Assembly: GCA_041156125.1 (NCBI GenBank)
Contig: JBEVTI010000021.1
Span: 24,676-88,675, forward strand
DNA: 64,000 nucleotides
Direction of reading: 5' to 3'
Source of the DNA: Paraktedonobacter carboxidivorans
GTDB taxonomy: Bacteria > Chloroflexota > Ktedonobacteria > Ktedonobacterales > Ktedonobacteraceae
In this document: positions 59,533-64,000 of the stretch, in pieces
Layout: the number at the start of each line of letters is the position of its first letter
Numbering within the stretch: the stretch's first letter is position 1
Position numbers and translations under genes: made by a program
The notes under the pieces: model-generated
Seen by the model: only the letters and a program-made list of their open reading frames with translations
Told to the model about the DNA's origin: nothing
Database searches by the model: none

Positions 59533-59578
59533 AGAGTCAACCCTGATTGCAAATCAGGGCAAAATCAGGGTTGACTCT
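59533..59578 (+). terminator. Nested hairpin after manC
   Basis: AGAGTCAACCCTGATT (59533-59548) pairs with AATCAGGGTTGACTCT (59563-59578). Inside, CCCTGATT can also pair with the nearby AAATCAGGG (59551-59559), giving a shorter alternative stem. Confidence 0.6.
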
Positions 59579-59677
59579 CCCCTTAGAGGATAGAGTATTC
59601 TCTTCTTAGACAGAAGGCCTTCTGCTCAAAACTGCGGCAATGGAAGATAGTCCATCAACTCACCTGGAGATAGAGCT

Positions 59678-60502
59678 GTGTTTAAGATTGGCGACTTTTC
59701 CAGATTAAGCCTGGTCTCAGTCAAGGCTTTGCGTTACTATGATGAACTGGGACTACTCAAACCAGAGCGGGTTGATGAGTTTACTGGCTACCGTTACTAT
59801 TCGGCCAGCCAACTGACGAGGTTGAACCGCATCCTGGCTATGAAGGATATGGGCCTATCCCTGCAGCAGATCGCGTTTCTGTTGGACCAGGAGCCTGGCC
59901 CTGACCAGATACGTGGGATGCTTCGGCTCAAACAGGCCGAGCTGCGCCAGCAAGTTGCCGAGGGACAGGACAGGCTGGCACGAATAGAAGCGTGGCTACA
60001 AGGATTTGAACAGGAGGCTGCTATGCCAGCTTACGATGTTATTCTCAAAAACGTTGCTCCGCTCCGTGTCGCCCAAGCGCGTGGCATCTCTCCGCGGATG
60101 GGACAGCCAGAGATGGGCATGACCCTCGATCGCCTCTTCGACCAGGTTATGGCATCTATCGGCCAGCAAGGGGCGACCCTGCTTGAGCCAGCGATTACGC
60201 TCTACTATGACGCCGAGCTCCGCGAACACGATGTGCATCTTGGAGCCTGCATGGCCTTTGAAGGCACTCTCCACGAGAGCGAGCAGATCCAGGTGATCGA
60301 GTTACCCGCAGCGACCATGGCCTCGGCGATCCATCGCGGCAACTTTAGCACGCTGAACCAGGCGTATAACGCCATCCTCACCTGGATCGAAGCCAATGGC
60401 TATCACATCAGCGGCCACAACCGCGAACTCAACCTCGTATACGAGCGCGGCGGCGATCAGTCAAAGTTCGTCACAGAGATCCAGTTCCCTGTAGAGAAGT
60501 AG
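59678..60502 (+). CDS. MerR-family regulator with GyrI-like effector domain
   Basis: A 274-residue MerR regulator. The winged HTH reads KIGDFSRLSLVSVKALRYYDELGLLKPERVDEFTGYRYYSASQLTRLNRIL (residues 3-53), followed by a coiled coil (MLRLKQAELRQQVAEGQDRLARIEAWL) and a GyrI/SRPBCC-type small-molecule-binding C-terminus (about 125-274; AAAT-type core ELPAATMASAIHRGNF; NRELNLVYERGGD). This is the BmrR/TipA-like arrangement of drug-sensing activators. The start is GTG with GGAG upstream. The target gene is not obvious. Confidence 0.9.
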   Translation: MFKIGDFSRLSLVSVKALRYYDELGLLKPERVDEFTGYRYYSASQLTRLNRILAMKDMGLSLQQIAFLLDQEPGPDQIRGMLRLKQAELRQQVAEGQDRLARIEAWLQGFEQEAAMPAYDVILKNVAPLRVAQARGISPRMGQPEMGMTLDRLFDQVMASIGQQGATLLEPAITLYYDAELREHDVHLGACMAFEGTLHESEQIQVIELPAATMASAIHRGNFSTLNQAYNAILTWIEANGYHISGHNRELNLVYERGGDQSKFVTEIQFPVEK

Positions 60503-60515
60503 TAACACGCCTCGC

Positions 60516-60568
60516 AAAAATAGTGCAGAATGAGCCGGGCCTGGTCCGATTCATTCTGCACTATTTTT
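60516..60568 (+). terminator. Intrinsic terminator after the MerR gene
   Basis: AAAAATAGTGCAGAATGA (60516-60533) pairs with TCATTCTGCACTATTTTT (60551-60568), with a 17-base loop and a T6 tail with more T residues after. This is the clearest classical rho-independent terminator in the window. Confidence 0.75.
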
Positions 60569-60736
60569 TGTCTTTCGTCCGCATTCCTCTCTATTTCCTC
60601 ATATAGATCAGTATGCTACAATAAAGTCGCCTCTATTGAGATGGTTGTCAAAGCCCAGGCGTTTCTCTATGAGCCTGTGGAGACAAAAGTGCTTTAAGGG
60701 AAGGCCAGCAGACCAGCAAAGAAACAATTTTTCTGG

Positions 60737-60761
60737 TATAATATTGAATGGTCTATACCAT
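60737..60761 (+). promoter_or_regulatory. Extended -10 promoter and small palindrome before the GGT-like gene
   Basis: TGGTATAAT (TATAAT at 60737-60742, TG at 60734) gives an extended -10 without a clear -35. ATGGTCTATACCAT at 60748-60761 is a near-perfect palindrome on the expected start site, 36 bases before the ATG. Confidence 0.45.
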
Positions 60762-60796
60762 CGAACCTCTTGAACGAAAGAAGGAGTCTCCCGAGA

Positions 60797-62452
60797 ATGC
60801 ACTCCGAACAGCCAGTTTTCGCTCCCCATGGCATGGTTGCATGCGCTCATTACCTGGCTACACAGGCTGGTGTATATATGCTAGCTCAGGGGGGAAACGC
60901 GCTTGACGCAGCGCTCGCAGCCAACGCGGTGATGACGGTTGTCTATCCCACCACCTGTTCCGCGGGCGGCGACCTTTTTATGCTCATCTGGGACGCGCGG
61001 ACCCACGAGCTCTATGCTCTCAATGGCAGCGGGCGCGCTCCACAGGGAGCGACTCCCACGTACTTCGCGGCTCATGGTATGCGCGCTATCCCCACGCGTG
61101 GTCCCCTTTCGCTGAACGTGCCTGGCGCGGTGGATGGCTGGTTTGAGGCCCTGGAGCGCTTTGGCTCACTGCCAGCCGAGCAGATTTTCGCGCCCGCTAT
61201 TGCTCTGGCGGAAGATGGCATGCCAGTCACGGCCAGACTAAGCGCGTGGTTAGAAGCGTCAGCGCCCTTGCTCTCCCAATGGGCGGAAAGCGCGGCGATC
61301 TATCTGCCGCAAGGACGCGCTCCCCGACCCGGCGAGCGCCTGCGCCAGCCCAACCTGGCTCGTACCTATCGTACTCTGGCGCGCGAGGGTCGCGCTGCCT
61401 TCTACCACGGACCCATCGGGCACGCGATCGTGGATTATGTGCAGCGCTGCGGCGGCGTGCTGAGCATGGAGGATCTGGAGTCACATCACTCCGATTGGGT
61501 CACTCCTCTGACAACAACCTATCGCGGCTACGAAGTCTGCGAGTTTCCCCCGAACTCGCAGGGCATAGTCGCGCTGGAAATGTTAAATATCCTGGAAGGT
61601 TATGATCTGTCCGCCTTGAGCTATCAGAGCACCGAGTATCTCCATCTTTTGCTCGAAACGAAAAAGCTGGCCTTCGCCGACCGCGACCGCTACCTCTCTG
61701 ACCCGGCTTTTGTAGATGTGCCAGTCGAACTCCTGCTCAGCAAAAGCTATGCCGAGGAGCAGCGGGCGCGTATCGATCTCACGCGGGCACTACCACACTT
61801 TCCCGGCGAGCTGCGCAAAGATGGCGATACCATGTACCTTTGTACCGCCGATAGCCAGGGCAATGTCGTCTCGCTGATCCAGAGTCTATACATGGGCATC
61901 GGTAGCGGACTGGTCGGCGGCGATACGGGCATTGCTCTACACAATCGTGGCTCGTACTTTTCGCTGGACCCGCGCCACGTCAATTACTTGCAGCCAGGCA
62001 AACGCACGATGCATACACTTATGCCTGGTATAGTGCTGCGCGATGGGCATCCCGCCATGGCCATTGGTACCATGGGTGGCGACGCGCAGCCACAGATTCA
62101 TGTCCAGTTGCTGACTGCCATGCTCGACTTTGGCCTGAATCCCCAGCAAGCCATCTCGGCCCCACGCTGGGCCAGTGGGCGCGCCTACCTGGATCAGCGC
62201 GCGGACCCCCTACCGGGCCAGAGTGGCGTGGATGAACACCTGGACCCCACTATTGCCGAAGTTGTCGAAATGGAGAATCGCTTTCCAACACACATACCCG
62301 AGCAATTAACCCGGCTCGGTCACCATATGCGGATGCTGGGTCCCTGGGAGAGCGCGGTCGGCCACGCTCAGGCCATCGCGATCGACCCGCAGAGCCAGCT
62401 TTTCGCCGGCGCCGCCGATCCCCGCTGCGACGGACTGGCCATGGGCTACTAG
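60797..62452 (+). CDS. Gamma-glutamyltransferase-like Ntn hydrolase
   Basis: A 551-residue enzyme of the gamma-glutamyltranspeptidase family. GMVACAHYLATQAGVYMLAQGGNALDAALAANAVMTVVYPTTCSAGGDLFML is the N-terminal block. The self-processing site is in KDGDTMYLCTADSQGNVVSLIQSLYMGIGSG, where the Thr of DTMY (near residue 348) would be the nucleophile. GTMGGDAQPQIHVQLL is the late conserved motif. There is no signal peptide, so it appears intracellular, unlike E. coli GGT. It could hydrolyse glutathione-like compounds or cephalosporin/acyl analogues. ATG 60797 has AAGGAG upstream. Confidence 0.88.
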   Translation: MHSEQPVFAPHGMVACAHYLATQAGVYMLAQGGNALDAALAANAVMTVVYPTTCSAGGDLFMLIWDARTHELYALNGSGRAPQGATPTYFAAHGMRAIPTRGPLSLNVPGAVDGWFEALERFGSLPAEQIFAPAIALAEDGMPVTARLSAWLEASAPLLSQWAESAAIYLPQGRAPRPGERLRQPNLARTYRTLAREGRAAFYHGPIGHAIVDYVQRCGGVLSMEDLESHHSDWVTPLTTTYRGYEVCEFPPNSQGIVALEMLNILEGYDLSALSYQSTEYLHLLLETKKLAFADRDRYLSDPAFVDVPVELLLSKSYAEEQRARIDLTRALPHFPGELRKDGDTMYLCTADSQGNVVSLIQSLYMGIGSGLVGGDTGIALHNRGSYFSLDPRHVNYLQPGKRTMHTLMPGIVLRDGHPAMAIGTMGGDAQPQIHVQLLTAMLDFGLNPQQAISAPRWASGRAYLDQRADPLPGQSGVDEHLDPTIAEVVEMENRFPTHIPEQLTRLGHHMRMLGPWESAVGHAQAIAIDPQSQLFAGAADPRCDGLAMGY

Positions 62453-62684
62453 CCTCTGGTCGCTCGCGGCAGACTACGGAACCCGCTCCGCAAACGGCTG
62501 TGATTGCAATGGGACGGGAAAAGGCCGATAATTTGTTTTGTGGACAGCATAGCTTGAAAGACAGCCAGAAACCGTGCCTCTTGTTTACCGGACAGCGTCG
62601 CCCGGCAGTGCTCAGCGAGGAGGCAAGCCAGCGGAACCCATTCTGGTTGAGAGGCAGGCGTAGAGTTGAAGGAGGAAGCAGACA

Positions 62685-63782
62685 ATGACTACACGTCCAG
62701 TTCGCCATAGCATCCCCGCGGATATACTCGCTCTTTCGCACGAACGTGACGAGTTACGCAAACGTGGCCACTATGATCGCGCAGACGCGCTAAAAAAGCG
62801 CATAGAAGAGGCCGGCTACGGCATCAAAGATAATCCCCGCGGCGCTCACCTGATTATTCTGCCCAGCGTTGAGGTGAACGACACCTTCTACCGCATGGCC
62901 CGTCAGGTTCCATCCCAACTGAACGAGCACGATACCTGCATGTTCTCGGTTTTGCTTCTGACCAATAACCGTTCAGATGAGGCGCACCGCTGTGTCAACA
63001 GCATTCTGCGCCACGCAGGTAGCATGGCCATTGAGGTGATCCTGATCGACAATGCCTCGCAGGACGATCTTACTACCTGGACGCGGGAAATTCAGCAAGA
63101 GGCAGCTTTCCTTCACGTAATCCGCATTTCGCGTACCATGGGCGAGGCCGAGGCATATAACCTTGGTCTAAAACAGAGCCGTGGACGCTTTATCCTACAA
63201 CTCGATCCCAGCCTGGAATTAACAGGCGACATCTTTACCCCACTCGCCCGTCAGTTGGAGCAGACAGAGGTCGGCCTCACCGGCCTGCATGGTCTGCGCA
63301 CCGACGACCTGCGCCACTTCGAGGAGCGCGCTCCAGAAGACAATCCTACGGACAACGCAGATGAAGACGCCTCTGGAAGCTCCGCGCAGGACCTGCTGGC
63401 CAGTGCCGAGGTCGAAGCCATCACCGGCACCTGCCTGGCTTTCCGGCGCAAACTACTCAAAAAAATTGGCCTGTACGACGAAGGGTATCGCTTCCCCTTC
63501 TTCATGGATATCGATTTCAGCTTCACCGCTCGCGATGCCGGTGCGCGAGCTATCGTTACACCAGCTCTACCCATCATCCATCATCCCGTTGAGAGCGAAC
63601 TCTCACTCCCTGACGCCGAACGCTCACGCCTGACCAAGCGCAACTTCTATCGCTTCCTCGAAAAATGGGGCGACCGCGAAGACCTGCTCCTGGATGGTCA
63701 AACCGATGATGAGGATGAGTACGCAGACGAGGATGACGAGAATGAGGACGAGGAGGATTTCGCGAACGAGGAGGACGCATAA
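62685..63782 (+). CDS. GT-A glycosyltransferase fused to a CysRS-like C-terminal motif domain
   Basis: A 365-residue protein. Residues 12-55 (ALSHERDELRKRGHYDRADALKKRIEEAGYGIKDNPRGAHL) look like the end of cysteinyl-tRNA synthetases (R-x-x-A-D-x-x-x-x-x-I-x-x-x-G-x-x-x-x-D-x-P-x-G). Residues 85-300 are family-2 glycosyltransferase-like: MFSVLLLTNNRSDEAHRCVNSIL, EVILIDNASQDD, RFILQLDPSLELTG, TGTCLAFRRKLLKKIGLYDEGY, FFMDIDFSFTARDAG. The tail from 330 is almost only Asp and Glu. No membrane segment. The ATG has GAAGGAGGAAG upstream. It probably transfers a sugar; the acceptor is unknown. Confidence 0.8.
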   Translation: MTTRPVRHSIPADILALSHERDELRKRGHYDRADALKKRIEEAGYGIKDNPRGAHLIILPSVEVNDTFYRMARQVPSQLNEHDTCMFSVLLLTNNRSDEAHRCVNSILRHAGSMAIEVILIDNASQDDLTTWTREIQQEAAFLHVIRISRTMGEAEAYNLGLKQSRGRFILQLDPSLELTGDIFTPLARQLEQTEVGLTGLHGLRTDDLRHFEERAPEDNPTDNADEDASGSSAQDLLASAEVEAITGTCLAFRRKLLKKIGLYDEGYRFPFFMDIDFSFTARDAGARAIVTPALPIIHHPVESELSLPDAERSRLTKRNFYRFLEKWGDREDLLLDGQTDDEDEYADEDDENEDEEDFANEEDA

Positions 63783-63828
63783 GTCAAGGTTTTCTGCTTT
63801 TTGCACTCTGCCAAAGGCCAAGAAGAGC

Positions 63829-63893
63829 TGAAGGAGCAAGAGGAGAGGTTTCGGGCGGGATTCCCGCCCGAAACCTCTCCTCTTGCTCCTTCA
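63829..63893. terminator. Long perfect inverted repeat (31-base arms) between convergent genes
   Basis: Arms 63829-63859 and 63863-63893 pair perfectly with a three-base loop. They separate the glycosyltransferase gene and a minus-strand gene entering from the right. No U-tract on the plus side, so it may be a bidirectional stop or a repeat with another role. Confidence 0.6.
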
Positions 63894-63895
63894 TA

Positions 63896-64000
63896 CTACT
63901 CCTTGCCAAGAATAACACGTTGAAGAGGCTTAGTTTCATGCAGCCAGGAATGAGTTAGACCCACAACAATTTTATAGCGATGCTCATTGGGTACATCGAC
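63896..64000 (-). CDS. C-terminal end of an unidentified protein (partial)
   Basis: An open minus-strand frame runs from the window edge to a TAG at 63898-63896 and gives 34 residues: DVPNEHRYKIVVGL, then HSWLHETKPLQRVILGKE. The fragment is too short for a family call. Its end next to the long hairpin is typical of genes here, so it is likely real. Confidence 0.4.
   Translation of the reverse strand, partial: VDVPNEHRYKIVVGLTHSWLHETKPLQRVILGKE

Overview
The window looks like chromosome from a free-living, multicellular-type Chloroflexota bacterium, most likely Ktedonobacterales. This is an inference from gene content, with no rRNA or marker gene present. The pointers are a secreted sedolisin (S53) lipoprotein, a Pro/Gln-rich Ser/Thr kinase once joined to a membrane domain, a DUF4388 protein, pentapeptide-repeat and FtsX-type permease genes, several MBL-fold hydrolases, and frequent TTG/GTG starts behind good Shine-Dalgarno sites. 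No rRNA, tRNA or CRISPR array was found.

Layout. 1-7006: a sugar-uptake and ketose-phosphate catabolism cluster (ribose-type ABC transporter end, D-lyxose isomerase-like cupin, LacD-type aldolase, P-loop kinase, 1-phosphofructokinase-type PfkB kinase, class I aldolase, FGGY kinase), with a MITE-like nested palindrome inside it. 7147-14016: ECF sigma factor with a SnoaL-like tail, PPK2, MFS exporter, a DUF4388 / pentapeptide pair (the latter frameshifted) and RluA. 14170-17249: PAC2 protein, ADP-forming acyl-CoA synthetase alpha subunit, GNAT. 17300-22296: DUF4291, a TetR-autoregulated membrane operon, and a MarR/MBL unit, the last two with long operator palindromes on consensus promoters. 22340-27721: SAHH-like enzyme, PPOX-fold protein, a degraded pseudokinase/membrane gene, HtrA protease. 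28043-42135: lipoprotein, response regulator, hydrolases, lipid/hydroxybutyrate enzymes, a degraded FtsX permease, ABC exporter, sedolisin, nucleotidyltransferase.

42679-49473 holds the most striking structure. A cytochrome P450 gene is cut in two by a 4,800-bp integrative element flanked by a 7-bp core, GTGTTGC. The element encodes a large serine recombinase, an AlpA-like excisionase candidate, and a set of small unrecognised proteins. It also has iteron-like repeats and a leader with mutually exclusive hairpins. Deleting one core plus the element restores an uninterrupted 463-residue P450 frame. The attachment site lies inside the 3' end of the recombinase gene, so integration rewrites the recombinase's last ten or so residues.

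49561-56650 is a MurJ flippase with a long disordered N-terminus, a dual-specificity-type phosphatase, and an ECF transporter operon (DUF2232 protein, EcfA1, EcfA2, EcfT). 57690-64000 has DinB, mannose-1-phosphate guanylyltransferase, MerR/GyrI regulator, gamma-glutamyltransferase-like enzyme, and a glycosyltransferase with a cysteinyl-tRNA-synthetase-like N-terminus.

Two themes recur. Intergenic spaces carry unusually long perfect inverted repeats, with arms up to 34 bp and mostly no U-tract. Several genes are broken by small lesions: slippage-type indels at (TC)n, (TA)n and G4 tracts, an amber codon, and an insertion.
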